A stretch of DNA of 64,000 bases from a virus. Location of the stretch: positions 1-64,000 of IMG/VR virus record IMGVR_UViG_3300032331_003094. One strand, 5' to 3'. Below the pieces are notes generated by a model that was not told the DNA's origin, did no database searches, and saw nothing but the letters and a program-made list of their open reading frames with translations. Within the stretch, counting starts at the first letter, position 1; every line of letters begins with the position of its first letter. The translations under genes and the position numbers were made by a program. Below, one piece after another: positions 34,316 to 43,893 of the stretch.

Positions 34316-35212
34316 TTAGGACCAGAACCCTGCTGTCAAGTTGGATAACAATTGTCCTTGTGTGCCAATACGTGCGACTTCTTTGCTGCCTTCATTTTTA
34401 ATTTTTTGGGTATCTTTATCAATTTGACCTTGAAGATTTGTCAAGCCAGCATTAAACATAAAGTCGCGGTTCTGACGCATCCTTGCTTGAAAGTCTTCAA
34501 TTTCTTTAGTTGTACCAGTAAATGAACTGGGACCTTTTGCTAATTCAATATTGGTTGCATTTTTAAGATCACCAGCATATGTCGGATCATACTCTGAGCC
34601 GTACTTGAATGTACGAACATCTCTTGCTAATCCTTTTTCGTCCGTTTCAGTTGTTTTTGCCCCATACATTGTGTCAAGATAATTATCTAAGTAACTTTTA
34701 TTAAATTTTTTATTGTATTCATCACTGCCTTTAAGCGAACTAGCAAGATCAGATAACTTATATCCGGCATCTTTTTGTAAGTTGGTAAATTTAGTCAGTT
34801 CTTCTGCGGTTGCTTCACGTCCCAAAACATCTTTATAAGCCTGTCCAGCAAGAAGTAAGTTTCTTTGTGGGGCCTTAGTAGTTTCTTCACCCTCTAAAGT
34901 ATTGAGATCGGTTTGAATTTTGGTATTTTGCGTTTCATCTTTATCTAAGCTATACTGTGTTCGATAATCTTCAAGTCCTTTTTTAGCTGTATTGTAATCA
35001 ATAAGGCCGGAAGTGTATTGATTTAAGATATTTTGCTTGTGTCCTTCATAGCCAGAAATACCAGTATTTCTAAGGCCAGTCATCCTGGTTTGCTCTGCTG
35101 TACGCTCTGCCTCCTCTTGCGCTTGAACTTTTTGCGCATGTGATGTCATGAACGCAAAATATGCCTTCTCTTCTGCACTGGGTTCAGGAAATTTAATACT
35201 ACCTTTTCCCAT
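34316..35212 (-). CDS. Virion-type protein with DUF4214-like segment (298 aa)
   Basis: Residues about 126-172 fit the DUF4214 pattern (AYKDVLGREATAEELTKFTN, then L-S-D-L-A-S-S-L-K-G-S-D-E-Y). DUF4214 is otherwise found in bacterial surface proteins and is reminiscent of phycobilisome-linker repeats. The rest is helical and charged. Probably an internal virion protein; the domain's role here is unknown. Confidence 0.6.
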   Translation of the reverse strand: MGKGSIKFPEPSAEEKAYFAFMTSHAQKVQAQEEAERTAEQTRMTGLRNTGISGYEGHKQNILNQYTSGLIDYNTAKKGLEDYRTQYSLDKDETQNTKIQTDLNTLEGEETTKAPQRNLLLAGQAYKDVLGREATAEELTKFTNLQKDAGYKLSDLASSLKGSDEYNKKFNKSYLDNYLDTMYGAKTTETDEKGLARDVRTFKYGSEYDPTYAGDLKNATNIELAKGPSSFTGTTKEIEDFQARMRQNRDFMFNAGLTNLQGQIDKDTQKIKNEGSKEVARIGTQGQLLSNLTAGFWS

Positions 35213-35260
35213 GATTATTCTCCTAGTTGTTTACAAATTTGAACATTTATTTCTTTTATT

Positions 35261-35842
35261 TTAACCGAATGAAGTTGTTGCATAGCTTGGCATGCGTCCA
35301 TAAGAATATGGATTTTCTTGGATTGGGCCAAACATTGCATCTGTACGGGCTCTTTGTTCAGAAAGTGTTCTGTTTAATTGATCTGCATTTTGTTGCCAAC
35401 GAAGTTTTTGTGCGCCAGGGGACAATGCATCTGCAATACCCGTCTGCCGTTCTTGGGAAGCAAGTTGTATTTTCCGAGGTTCCAAGAAAGCAAGTTGGTA
35501 ATCAGCTGCTTTTTTTTGTAAATCTGCTTGGAATTGACTTCCGCCTGTTGCGGCCCACACACCACTGAAACCATTTAATGCTGCTGCTCTTCCTTGTTGT
35601 TGAGCATTAATAGCCGCAGCTTGAATCTGTGCATTGGCTTGTGAGTTAGCACCAAATGCAGAACCAATTCCACCAATAGCAGAAAGACCAGCTGACAGTA
35701 GTATGTCGTCAATCCCAAAAGCCATATTTTTTTTACCGCTATTAGAAGTATTAGAACTATTATACTGTGTAGTTTGATTCCAATCATATGGATTGGCATA
35801 AACATTACCAAAACCAAAAGTTGGCAGGTTAGAGCCAGCCAT
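35261..35842 (-). CDS. Probable internal virion protein (193 aa)
   Basis: A Gly/Ala-rich hydrophobic segment (DDILLSAGLSAIGGIGSAFG, residues 45-64) followed by a long Gln/Ala helix. This layout, a membrane-inserting helix plus amphipathic coil, is like T7 gp14-type ejection proteins. Coupled to the next gene by a 2-nt gap. Confidence 0.55.
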   Translation of the reverse strand: MAGSNLPTFGFGNVYANPYDWNQTTQYNSSNTSNSGKKNMAFGIDDILLSAGLSAIGGIGSAFGANSQANAQIQAAAINAQQQGRAAALNGFSGVWAATGGSQFQADLQKKAADYQLAFLEPRKIQLASQERQTGIADALSPGAQKLRWQQNADQLNRTLSEQRARTDAMFGPIQENPYSYGRMPSYATTSFG

Positions 35843-35844
35843 TA

Positions 35845-36363
35845 TTAAATGTTGTAATACTGCCTACTTGGAATAGTTGAAGCAATTTGTGATAAACCAG
35901 CACTAGACCTGGCACCCTCTGCAAATCCACCAGCGAGCATATTGGCAATGACAGTGGGATCTTGATATTTAGTTAAGCCCCGTTCAATGCCTGTTTGAAG
36001 GGCAGTCAAGCCACGATTAATTAAGTTATATTTCATTTGTTGATCGCCTTGCGTTTTGTAAAACGCGGCGGCATCTTCTAAGTTTTGCTTACGTTCGGCT
36101 GCTCTGGCTTCTGGTGTATTTTGTTCATATTGATTTAATGCAATTTGTAAAAAGGCTGCTCCTGAGGGATCTCTCTTGGCAATTTCTTCAAAAGCTTGAG
36201 GACTTAATAAGCCTGAAAACTTACCAGCAATAGGAGTGCTTTGAATGCCACCCCCCAAAATATTAGAGGATCCTTCGGCAGGTACATAACTGTATGCGCC
36301 CCTAGTGTTAAAGCTTGTTCCAGCTCCTGGGGTAAAGTTTTTATTTAAATCAGAAATCGGCAT
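35845..36363 (-). CDS. Hypothetical virion protein (172 aa)
   Basis: Helical with Ala/Gln/Glu clusters (NTPEARAAERKQNLEDAAAF) and a Gly-rich end. Separated from neighbours by 2 nt on each side, so part of one translated unit. No family recognised. Confidence 0.5.
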   Translation of the reverse strand: MPISDLNKNFTPGAGTSFNTRGAYSYVPAEGSSNILGGGIQSTPIAGKFSGLLSPQAFEEIAKRDPSGAAFLQIALNQYEQNTPEARAAERKQNLEDAAAFYKTQGDQQMKYNLINRGLTALQTGIERGLTKYQDPTVIANMLAGGFAEGARSSAGLSQIASTIPSRQYYNI

Positions 36364-36365
36364 GA

Positions 36366-37235
36366 TCAGATACCGCGAACGCCACCGGTTTGTAATACGG
36401 AAGCAGCATAAGGATTAGAAGTCAAGATGTCACGGGTAGTAGCACCAGCTTGTTGTTGGGCGCCCGACGCTAATTGACCAGCAATGATCTGTTGGTTTAA
36501 TTGACCCATTAACTGAGCATTTTGTTGATTCAGTTGCATTTGACGAGTCTTATCTGCGTCTTTATATTTTTGTAAAATTTGATAATTTTGAGTTAGATAC
36601 TGACCAGGGATGTTAACTCCCATTTCCCTAGCCATTTGTAAATATTGTGCTTGTGCTTTGTCAGAAACCGTGCCGGGTTCAGCCCCTGTACCAGCAGCTT
36701 GTCCTGATTCACGTTGTGCACCCGCTACGGCACTCACGACACCTTGCGTAGCAGCTTGAGCACCACCAATAAGTTGATTACCCAATGCAGAAACACCTTT
36801 ACCTAACTGACTGGCGATTGGAGCGGCAAGTAAACCACCTGCGAGTTGTACGGCGCCACGTACCAAGGGTCCACCAGGGACCATTGCACTTAAGTTTTGA
36901 ATTCCTTTACCACCTAAAGCAGTAAGGCCAAGGGTTGCTAACCCGGCCATAGGATCTGTTGGAAATTGTTGAAGGGCGGCTGCAGCGCCAGGACCATAGC
37001 GAGCGGTTCTAGATGCTAAGGTACGTGCGCCACCAGGGATTCCTTCAGCTGTTTGAGTTAGGTTTGAAACATTTTGAAGCAGCCCATCAAACGGACCAGC
37101 AGGATTAACAGGCGAAACAATATCAGCTACTGTACGATTTCTAGGATCAAGAACAGTATTTTTTGCACTAATACGATCAATAGGAGATGATGGTCCCATC
37201 ATCGGATCTACTGGAAAAGCGTAAGAACCTGCCAT
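36366..37235 (-). CDS. Hypothetical virion protein, Gly/Ala-rich (289 aa)
   Basis: A long hydrophobic Gly/Ala-rich middle (GLATLGLTALGGKGIQNLSA, then LAGGLLAAPIAS) that could insert in membranes, then Gln-rich helical C-terminus. Fits an ejected internal protein. 2 nt from the next gene. Confidence 0.55.
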   Translation of the reverse strand: MAGSYAFPVDPMMGPSSPIDRISAKNTVLDPRNRTVADIVSPVNPAGPFDGLLQNVSNLTQTAEGIPGGARTLASRTARYGPGAAAALQQFPTDPMAGLATLGLTALGGKGIQNLSAMVPGGPLVRGAVQLAGGLLAAPIASQLGKGVSALGNQLIGGAQAATQGVVSAVAGAQRESGQAAGTGAEPGTVSDKAQAQYLQMAREMGVNIPGQYLTQNYQILQKYKDADKTRQMQLNQQNAQLMGQLNQQIIAGQLASGAQQQAGATTRDILTSNPYAASVLQTGGVRGI

Positions 37236-37265
37236 GTTTTTGGTCTTCTATATGATTTAATTTTA

Positions 37266-38285
37266 TCAGCCTATATTTTGTTGTGTTGGATCCAAGGGAA
37301 CTGTACTGTATTGTTCTTGATAGTCATGTAGATCAGGAAGCCTAGGGCGGTTAGCCATCGCAATAACTTCGTTCACCACATTACCAATTGCAGCGCCGCC
37401 AACAGAACCTGCAAGCCCTGCCAAGATAGTGCGATTAGGGCTAACGCCACGCCTGCCTGCCATGGCAAGTCCAGTCGCTGCACCAGCTGTTGCAGCAGCC
37501 GATGGGATGGTAATAGGAAAACCAAGGAGACGTGCTTCCGGCACACCTTGAAGATTTTCTGTGGTTGCTTTTAAAACACCAAGATTTAATAAACCTTTAT
37601 CTTGGTAATAAGTTCGCATAAAATTACCGTACCTTTGAGGTGTTAAATCAGGAATATCTTGTTTTGCTGTCTCGTATTTAAGTGGTTGTCCTTGACGTTG
37701 TAAAAAGAAACGCTCAAACAATTCTTCCGCAGGTTGGGTAGTTTCACGACGATCTTCTGAACCAGGTTCTGCATACTGTTGAGCAAAACCCTTTGGCCTA
37801 AACAACTCACCTGGATTGGTAATATCATAAATACCCATTGATGCAGCAACAGGTGTCATCGTTGCAAGACCTAACAAACCCTTCTGGGTTGGTGTCATTT
37901 GTGAAACCTGTTCACCAACTTTGCCTGCTTTAGCAATTAATTGTTGAGAAATAGCTAGTGGGTTATTGTATTTCCACCAATAACGACGAGATTGATCAGT
38001 ACCAAGATCAGTGATTACCCTGGCGGCATAAGCTCCAGCAAACTCTGCGGGATTGGCTTTAGCCGTAATTGGCTCGCGCCCAGGTTGTTGAACGGGTCTG
38101 GGAACACCATCTACATCTTGAATGACTTTTTTACCAGAAGCTCCTGCTGTCAATGCTTTATTAAATGCTGGATTAAAAATACTATGTACAGCGGTATCAC
38201 CCGCTTCTTGCATAATTTGTTCACCAGTTTTATAACCTCTTTTTAAAGCTTGGCCAAACTCAATAATGCTTTGTGGTAATTGCAT
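37266..38285 (-). CDS. Hypothetical virion protein (339 aa)
   Basis: Contains a Gly/Ala-rich hydrophobic run (SAAATAGAATGLAMAGRRG ... LAGLAGSVGGAAIGNVV) in the last quarter. The N-terminal half is helical. One-base overlap with the gene at 38285-38905. Composition matches the other presumed ejection proteins. Confidence 0.55.
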   Translation of the reverse strand: MQLPQSIIEFGQALKRGYKTGEQIMQEAGDTAVHSIFNPAFNKALTAGASGKKVIQDVDGVPRPVQQPGREPITAKANPAEFAGAYAARVITDLGTDQSRRYWWKYNNPLAISQQLIAKAGKVGEQVSQMTPTQKGLLGLATMTPVAASMGIYDITNPGELFRPKGFAQQYAEPGSEDRRETTQPAEELFERFFLQRQGQPLKYETAKQDIPDLTPQRYGNFMRTYYQDKGLLNLGVLKATTENLQGVPEARLLGFPITIPSAAATAGAATGLAMAGRRGVSPNRTILAGLAGSVGGAAIGNVVNEVIAMANRPRLPDLHDYQEQYSTVPLDPTQQNIG

Positions 38286-38905
38286 TAGATCACACCCCGT
38301 CCATAACCATAGGGATCAGCCATATTTGCCATTAACGTGCTTGGATCAATCGTTTGTTCTAATCCTTGCATTTGGAATTGAGTACCAGGGGACAAGGCTT
38401 GTGCTTGCAAACCATTAACCAGTTCCCGTTGCAATGCTTGTTGTTGCATTGAAACAGTTTGATCTATGTCTTCTTGTTGTTTTTGAATTAAAGAATTTTG
38501 AATCATTGGCATTGCTGCCAGGCTGGAAATAATGGGCGAGACGCCTTGAACAAGTCCTTGAGCCCTTGATGGCATAAATTCTGGCCTGGTAACTGTCTTT
38601 CCATCTTGTTGATATGACAGTGTCCCCATCCTTCCAGGGGAAAGCCTACCTGCAAGCTTCATGCCACCGTAATTGATGCCAAGATCCATTGCACCAGCGG
38701 CAAGGGAGGTCATTGGATCGACACCACCAAGCATGTTAAACCCAGCTACCATAATGGCACCAGGTACTGAACTGCCCAAAAGAGATTTATTAATGGCTTG
38801 TTTTTCTGCTTGCTGGGCAGCAGAAAGCATACCGGTTTGGCCCAAGCGTCCTGCAAGGTTTCTAAGACTACTTCCTAATCCTTTTGTAGCAGCGTTGGGT
38901 GCCAT
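38285..38905 (-). CDS. Hypothetical virion protein (206 aa)
   Basis: Ala/Gly/Gln-rich, with hydrophobic segments (VPGAIMVAGFNMLGG, VSPIISSLAAMPMIQ). Belongs to the same series by composition and tight spacing. Function unknown. Confidence 0.52.
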   Translation of the reverse strand: MAPNAATKGLGSSLRNLAGRLGQTGMLSAAQQAEKQAINKSLLGSSVPGAIMVAGFNMLGGVDPMTSLAAGAMDLGINYGGMKLAGRLSPGRMGTLSYQQDGKTVTRPEFMPSRAQGLVQGVSPIISSLAAMPMIQNSLIQKQQEDIDQTVSMQQQALQRELVNGLQAQALSPGTQFQMQGLEQTIDPSTLMANMADPYGYGRGVI

Positions 38906-38941
38906 ATATCAACACTTTTCTTTAATTATATTTCAGATAAC

Positions 38942-39544
38942 CTAAGCATTTTGTGATTTAAACACTTCTTTTGGGTCTTCGGTATTAAGTTCTTTTTCGA
39001 GTATTGGTTTTTTAGATTTAGAAAGAAGACCGGCGACAGAAGGTTGTGGATCAACTGTATCTTCTGCTTGCGATTGTGCCATTTGCATGATGTATCCATG
39101 TGGATCGGGGTTGGATGCTTTGGGCATAGGACTTTTTGCTCTTTTACCAGGGGGTATGGTAGGGCTGATTTTGTACGCATCCAACCAAATAGGATTGAAA
39201 TCTGGGTTTTCCTGTGGTTTATGTTCAGTGTTTGGCTGTCCTGTTTTAAAGTCATAATCGGTATGACGCACAAAACGACCAAGGCCAATAAATAACTGTG
39301 CTTCTAAAGGCGCATCTGGATCTACTGAACCTAGATGAGCATTCAACGTGCGCTTACGGGCTTGAACGCGATTAAGAATGTCAGACGTATTAAAACGTCC
39401 TGGGTCCCAAGGATACTGACCTCCTATGCCAGAATTTGCATCAACTCTAAATTGATCAGAAAATGTTGTTTTTGTTTTGTTTTTGGGATCTTTAACAGCG
39501 CCAATATATTTGTTTAAATCAAGACGATCATCTGTGCCTTGCAT
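38942..39544 (-). CDS. Hypothetical virion protein (200 aa)
   Basis: Polar, proline-rich protein (DRLDLNKYIGAVKDPKNKTK), no hydrophobic core or membrane segment. Immediately precedes the gene at 38285-38905 in transcription. No family recognised. Confidence 0.5.
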   Translation of the reverse strand: MQGTDDRLDLNKYIGAVKDPKNKTKTTFSDQFRVDANSGIGGQYPWDPGRFNTSDILNRVQARKRTLNAHLGSVDPDAPLEAQLFIGLGRFVRHTDYDFKTGQPNTEHKPQENPDFNPIWLDAYKISPTIPPGKRAKSPMPKASNPDPHGYIMQMAQSQAEDTVDPQPSVAGLLSKSKKPILEKELNTEDPKEVFKSQNA

Positions 39545-39763
39545 TTAGCTTTCACCTTTTTTCTTCTTATGTAATCCTACAAGTGTTTGACGCAAGCGTG
39601 CTTGTTTAACAGTTTTATCATCATATTTTTCTGGATCAGCAAGAACATTTTCTTGTAATTGAGCAGAAGTAATACCTTTCTTTTTAGCTTTAGCCGTAAA
39701 GGCACCTTCTTTCATATCCATGTCTTGGATCCATTTCTTATCTTTTTTCTTATCGTTTGCCAT
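39545..39763 (-). CDS. Small lysine-rich protein (72 aa)
   Basis: Lys-rich at both ends (MANDKKKDKKWIQDMDMKEG; LVGLHKKKKGES). It abuts its neighbours (0 and 2 nt). Possibly nucleic-acid binding or packaged; unknown. Confidence 0.5.
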   Translation of the reverse strand: MANDKKKDKKWIQDMDMKEGAFTAKAKKKGITSAQLQENVLADPEKYDDKTVKQARLRQTLVGLHKKKKGES

Positions 39764-39765
39764 GA

Positions 39766-42735
39766 TTAAAACAACGTCGGTTGAATTCGCACTTGAGAAG
39801 TTAACGGTGTTGTTCGCCCTCTTTGAAGTTTACTCATGTAAGCTTCAAGTTGTTGAGCGGCTACATCTGCTGGAGTAGTGCGAACCCTAGCAGCAGCTGT
39901 AGTTGAAGGAACAATATCAGAAGGAAGATTTAACTGGATAGACGGTTGAGGACTAGCTTCTTTTGGAAAGTTAATACGCACCGGCCTAGCCAAAACACTA
40001 GATGGATATGGTCCCATATTAGCTTGTGGATATTTTACACGGCCCAGACGTATGTCTTCAGTGAGGCGTGAAGGTGTGGTTTGTACACGAGGCGTAAAGA
40101 ATGCAACGCCAGTGCCTTCAGCAACGGCTTGGCTGGCGTCTTCGAACTGCATTGGGTCTGCACCACTCAAACCAAGTTGACGATGCAAGCCTGGCAGCTG
40201 TTGCGTTGGATAACCTGCACCTTCTACCCAGTTACGCCCATAGCGTCCATAGTTAAGTGGATCTTGAGTTTTCTTTTGAATTTCCCCAGTATATGGTGAA
40301 CCATAAATTTTGCGTTCAGCAGTGACATTAGTTACATCACCAACAAATTGATGTTTAGCTGAAGGATCTTGGAGAACAGGTAAATCAATTTTTTGTGTAT
40401 CTAATAAGTGTTGATGTAGTTGATCAGCAACGTAACCAGTATGGTGATATGCCTCACCAAGTTTGTTGGGATCTGTTGCATCACGACGAACGGCAACAGC
40501 TTTATTTACAGTTTGTCCATTTGAATAACGTTGTTCAATAACTTCATAACCATGGTCTGCCAGATAATTTAAGTCTCCTTCATTACCGGTATTAGCCAAA
40601 TAATCCAACTTGGTTTGACCCAGGTTGTTCCATTTGGATGAAGCTACTTCTGCAGCGTTTTGAATCGCAGCAATGTCAACCGTTGTTGGTTTTAAACCTT
40701 CAGAGGTACGCTCCATAAGCGGACCATAAACTGGTTTTGATACAACAAAATCCTGGCCTTGGTGTGTGACCAAGTCACCAACCATGTAAGGTTGAATGCT
40801 TAAAGTCTGACTACCAGGCTGATGTGCGCCTTCTGCTGGTAAATATTTAATTTGATCTAAACGATTAACAGGAAAGTTTTCAGTTTGTGTTTTAACAACC
40901 GGCACCATTTGGCCGTTTTCTTTAATGTGAATTTGAATATCGGGACGTTTGCCAGCAACGGCAGGACCTGTTAAGAAATGTGGAGTTGCTTCTGGAAGCT
41001 CATAGCCACCAATAAGTTTTGTACTCGTAACTGGCTCGGTAACTAAAGTAAATGGATTTTCAGGATCAGTAGTGCCCTCAACTCCGGTGCTTTGTTCACC
41101 AAGTAGATTAGAACGTGGAAATAAAACACCTTCTTTAGTGCGTTCTTGACGAACAGAAGCAGCAGGAATACCTTTAGCTTCTTGTACCTCACCAGGCATA
41201 AACGTTGTGCCGGTATTAGTTTGTTCTTTAAATCCTAAAGTTTCAACAAGCGGTTGGCCAAGGTTTTCTTGTAAGATAGTTGGCGAAACATCTTGCATGC
41301 CAAGCGCTTTTCCATGTTTGTAAAGATAAAGTCCAGTTCCAGCTTTATCCCAGTCTTCATCAATTTGTTGTTCTAAACCTTTACGTTCCATAAAGGTCAT
41401 ATTTGAATGCATACGCTCTGGATCTAATCCATAACGTTTAACATCTTCTGCCGTAACGGTTGTATTGCGTGGATGTAAAAATCCAGATTCAGGATTTGTT
41501 TTAATTAACTGCCCTTCTGAATAATAACCTTCTGCTGAATTTGCATCCCAATGAGGAATAAAATGATTAAAAAGTAAATTTTCATATTCTGGATTATTTA
41601 CTTCACGAATACCAGTAACAGTACCGGCAGTGCCAAGACGTTGTTCTAAAAACTTTTGCGCGACCTCAGGACCTGCTTGTTCTTGTAAACGACGTGCAGC
41701 AAAATTTTCAAAGTCAGTTGGACCCATTTGACCATAGGTCCGCATCTCCATAGTTGGATTAACTCCTGCAGTGGTACCTAATAAATGCCGTACTTTTTCA
41801 GTTGGAACATTAGGGTTTAATAGCAATTGAGCTTCACCAGGAGAAGCACTGCCTGCTGCCATGATGCGATCACGCACTTCAGTATTGGTTAAGCCGTAAC
41901 TAGAAGGAAGGGCACTTTCTGCATATGAAATTCCCCTTGTTCTACCAGGGACTTGAATAAGTCCTGTAAGATCTTCTGCGGTATAAACTTTGGCTGGATT
42001 TCTAACAGCTTGTAATGCTTGTGAACGTTGGCCTAATTGCTCCAACATTTCTTCATGTGCCCACATCATATGTGCGGCATCTTGAAGATTTTTATTGCGT
42101 GCAGTAATAACTGATGCATCTTTACTAAATGCACCAAAACCACTCAAGTCAACTTGTGGGTTACGACGCAATTGTTGCACTGTATGTTGTGTAACTTGAT
42201 CTTCTGCCGCACCAAGAGCATTTAATGTTTGGCTTGTATGTAATGATTGTTGTGCATTGTGAAAATCAACTAATGTTGTTGTTTGCTTACTTAAATCAAC
42301 AGTTGAAGGTTTAACAGCTGCTTCTGTAAACCAAGGAGCACTTGGGATATAACGTGAACTTGGCGGTTGGGGAACACTGCTTTGTCCCAAAGGATCCGCC
42401 ATGGGTGCAGCAGCTGCCACACGACGTGCGTTTTGTACAGCTTGCTGTGGAATTTCTTCTGCTGCTACCTTTGCTGCGGCTTGACCTGCGCCACGCCCAC
42501 GCATGGCACGCACTAGAGCTGGAGCACCAAAATATGTACCAGTACCTATGCCTGCAAGTAGAGCTGCACCACCCAAGAAATCGAGTAACCCAGGTCCCTG
42601 CTTAGGTGCTTGTAAGCGATTTTGTTGAAATGCCAGGACTTCCGGGGCTTGTTTAGCGCGATCTTCTGGTGTATCCGCAACCGGTGCCCCTGTTGCACGG
42701 CTATAAGCGTAAAAATCAGCAGGTGACAGGGGCAT
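39766..42735 (-). CDS. Large probable ejection/virion protein (989 aa)
   Basis: First gene of the leftward late operon. A hydrophobic Gly/Ala segment lies near residues 48-70 (GLLDFLGGAALLAGIGTG), then long polar helical and beta stretches with no enzymatic motif I recognise. Size and position at the head of a series of Gln/Ala-rich proteins suggest a large internal virion protein ejected with the DNA. Confidence 0.6.
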   Translation of the reverse strand: MPLSPADFYAYSRATGAPVADTPEDRAKQAPEVLAFQQNRLQAPKQGPGLLDFLGGAALLAGIGTGTYFGAPALVRAMRGRGAGQAAAKVAAEEIPQQAVQNARRVAAAAPMADPLGQSSVPQPPSSRYIPSAPWFTEAAVKPSTVDLSKQTTTLVDFHNAQQSLHTSQTLNALGAAEDQVTQHTVQQLRRNPQVDLSGFGAFSKDASVITARNKNLQDAAHMMWAHEEMLEQLGQRSQALQAVRNPAKVYTAEDLTGLIQVPGRTRGISYAESALPSSYGLTNTEVRDRIMAAGSASPGEAQLLLNPNVPTEKVRHLLGTTAGVNPTMEMRTYGQMGPTDFENFAARRLQEQAGPEVAQKFLEQRLGTAGTVTGIREVNNPEYENLLFNHFIPHWDANSAEGYYSEGQLIKTNPESGFLHPRNTTVTAEDVKRYGLDPERMHSNMTFMERKGLEQQIDEDWDKAGTGLYLYKHGKALGMQDVSPTILQENLGQPLVETLGFKEQTNTGTTFMPGEVQEAKGIPAASVRQERTKEGVLFPRSNLLGEQSTGVEGTTDPENPFTLVTEPVTSTKLIGGYELPEATPHFLTGPAVAGKRPDIQIHIKENGQMVPVVKTQTENFPVNRLDQIKYLPAEGAHQPGSQTLSIQPYMVGDLVTHQGQDFVVSKPVYGPLMERTSEGLKPTTVDIAAIQNAAEVASSKWNNLGQTKLDYLANTGNEGDLNYLADHGYEVIEQRYSNGQTVNKAVAVRRDATDPNKLGEAYHHTGYVADQLHQHLLDTQKIDLPVLQDPSAKHQFVGDVTNVTAERKIYGSPYTGEIQKKTQDPLNYGRYGRNWVEGAGYPTQQLPGLHRQLGLSGADPMQFEDASQAVAEGTGVAFFTPRVQTTPSRLTEDIRLGRVKYPQANMGPYPSSVLARPVRINFPKEASPQPSIQLNLPSDIVPSTTAAARVRTTPADVAAQQLEAYMSKLQRGRTTPLTSQVRIQPTLF

Positions 42736-42845
42736 TGGACTTTATTGTAACTATTTAGCTCTTCATTACATTTTATACGGGATAATTTTTAAAAATACGG
42801 GTTGTATAGTAGGTAAATGCCCGATGTTTAGTAAAACATCAAGAA
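42736..42845. promoter_or_regulatory. Divergent promoter region between late and early arms
   Basis: 110 nt between the two genome arms. Rightward: TATAGT at 42805-42810 and a 7-bp hairpin (GATGTTT/AAACATC, 42823-42840) just before the ATG. Leftward: TATAAA read on the minus strand at about 42772-42777, 37 nt before the 989-residue gene. Neither has a clear -35. It must hold promoters for both arms. Confidence 0.5.
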
Positions 42846-43070
42846 ATGGACGTACAACAACGCATTAATAAAGTTCAAGGCCTCCAGGCTGTCAAAGATC
42901 AAGCCATGAAGATGGCTGATGAAGGAGCTGGCGCCCTTGAAGTGCGGCACTTTGTGAATGAAGGGGCCAAACGTGTGGCGTATGAACACCCAGACGAGGA
43001 AGCATTCCACAAAGCAGCCAGGGCAACACTGGCTTACAAGCAACAAAAAGAACAAGGATTAACTTTTTGA
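42846..43070 (+). CDS. Small protein (74 aa), first early gene
   Basis: Helical and charged (QRINKVQGLQAVKDQAMKMA; PDEEAFHKAARATLAYKQQK). No family recognised. Ends 26 nt before a strong terminator, so it is a one-gene unit behind the central promoter region and a candidate immediate-early regulator. Confidence 0.6.
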   Translation: MDVQQRINKVQGLQAVKDQAMKMADEGAGALEVRHFVNEGAKRVAYEHPDEEAFHKAARATLAYKQQKEQGLTF

Positions 43071-43096
43071 CCGTAATTAGGAAATATTGGTAAATT

Positions 43097-43122
43097 ACCG
43101 GGGATTACACCCCGGTTTTTTT
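43097..43122 (+). terminator. Rho-independent terminator
   Basis: ACCGGGG, loop ATTACA, CCCCGGT: 7-bp stem merging into seven T residues. It ends the 42846-43070 transcript and leaves the next 460 nt to be transcribed from another promoter. Confidence 0.88.
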
Positions 43123-43584
43123 GTGTAAATTCTTGGGCTAAGTGGGGTAAATACGTACAAAAATTAACTTTTACTTGAAAGTAAGGTTTTTGTACTTATA
43201 AAAGGGGTCAATATATCCCCAAATGGGGTAGAAAATTACCTGACGCTTCTCCACACACCCACCCGACATTAAATGTGGGGAGAAAAAAAGAAAGGTGTAA
43301 GGGGTTGAATTTTTGAGGGTCTGGGTGTTGGCGGCGAACACCCCTGCGGTGTGAGCCGAACCCCTAAGTTACGGGCGATACGGATTCGTATCACGCCGTA
43401 GCCTAAGCCCCGGTCCACCTAACATACCCTAATGTCAGCAAACGCTAACAATTGGGTAGCAATTGGTGCTCCGCCCGTCACAGCGGCGCGGTACAGAACG
43501 GTGGCTTTTATAGCACAGGGAGTTTACGGGGGATGCGCATCCGTTATCACGCATACATTCCACACTAACCGAAGGTTACTTTCA
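43123..43584 (+). ncRNA. Structured non-coding region, candidate ncRNA or leader
   Basis: A stretch of about 460 nt with no convincing gene. It holds an extended hairpin (GTACAAAAA/TTTTTGTAC with inner TTACTT/AAGTAA, 43155-43195), a pyrimidine/purine-skewed part, and a nested stem GGGGTT (43301-43306) / AACCCC (43359-43364). That stem encloses CGGC-GA-ACACC/GGTGT-GA-GCCG (43332-43358, tandem G-A pairs). Then come a GGCG/CGCC hairpin around ATACGGATTCGTAT (43374-43397) and the palindrome GGATGCGCATCC (43531-43542). Together these suggest a structured transcript; an origin or promoter role is also possible. Confidence 0.45.
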
Positions 43585-43893
43585 ATGGCTATGCGTAAGT
43601 TCCTGGCTGACAAACTCCTGTCATTAGCTACAGCTATTGAACAGGACACAAGCAAGGAGAAGGTTCAGGCTGCAGTGATAGTTGGCCGACGCAAGTTGGC
43701 TGACTGGATCCAGCCTGAGACAAGAACAGTTACTGGTGAACAACTCTTTAAGTTCATGGGTACCTTTAGCAACAAGGACTTAGCTGATGCACAAACTATT
43801 GCTGAGCACGCTCACAAAGACTTAGGCAGAAGCTACAACCAGACATTGGTTGACGTGTTGCTTGAGATGCGTAAAGCAGAACTTGCAAGTTGA
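43585..43893 (+). CDS. Early protein, paralogue of the 43976 gene (102 aa)
   Basis: Start at the ATG of MAMRKFLADKLLSLA, because the C-terminal half matches the next gene. The shared module is EQLFKFMGTFSNKDLADAQT then LGRSYNQTLVDVLLEMR. No family recognised. A longer frame upstream runs through the structured region and is not supported. No Shine-Dalgarno (leader ends TTTCA). Confidence 0.6.
   Translation: MAMRKFLADKLLSLATAIEQDTSKEKVQAAVIVGRRKLADWIQPETRTVTGEQLFKFMGTFSNKDLADAQTIAEHAHKDLGRSYNQTLVDVLLEMRKAELAS

Noticed and set aside
43432-43584. 51-residue N-terminal extension of the 43585 gene
   Set aside because: The extension runs through the structured region and has no similarity to the paralogue; the ATG at 43585 fits the TTTCA-ATG style of the neighbouring starts.
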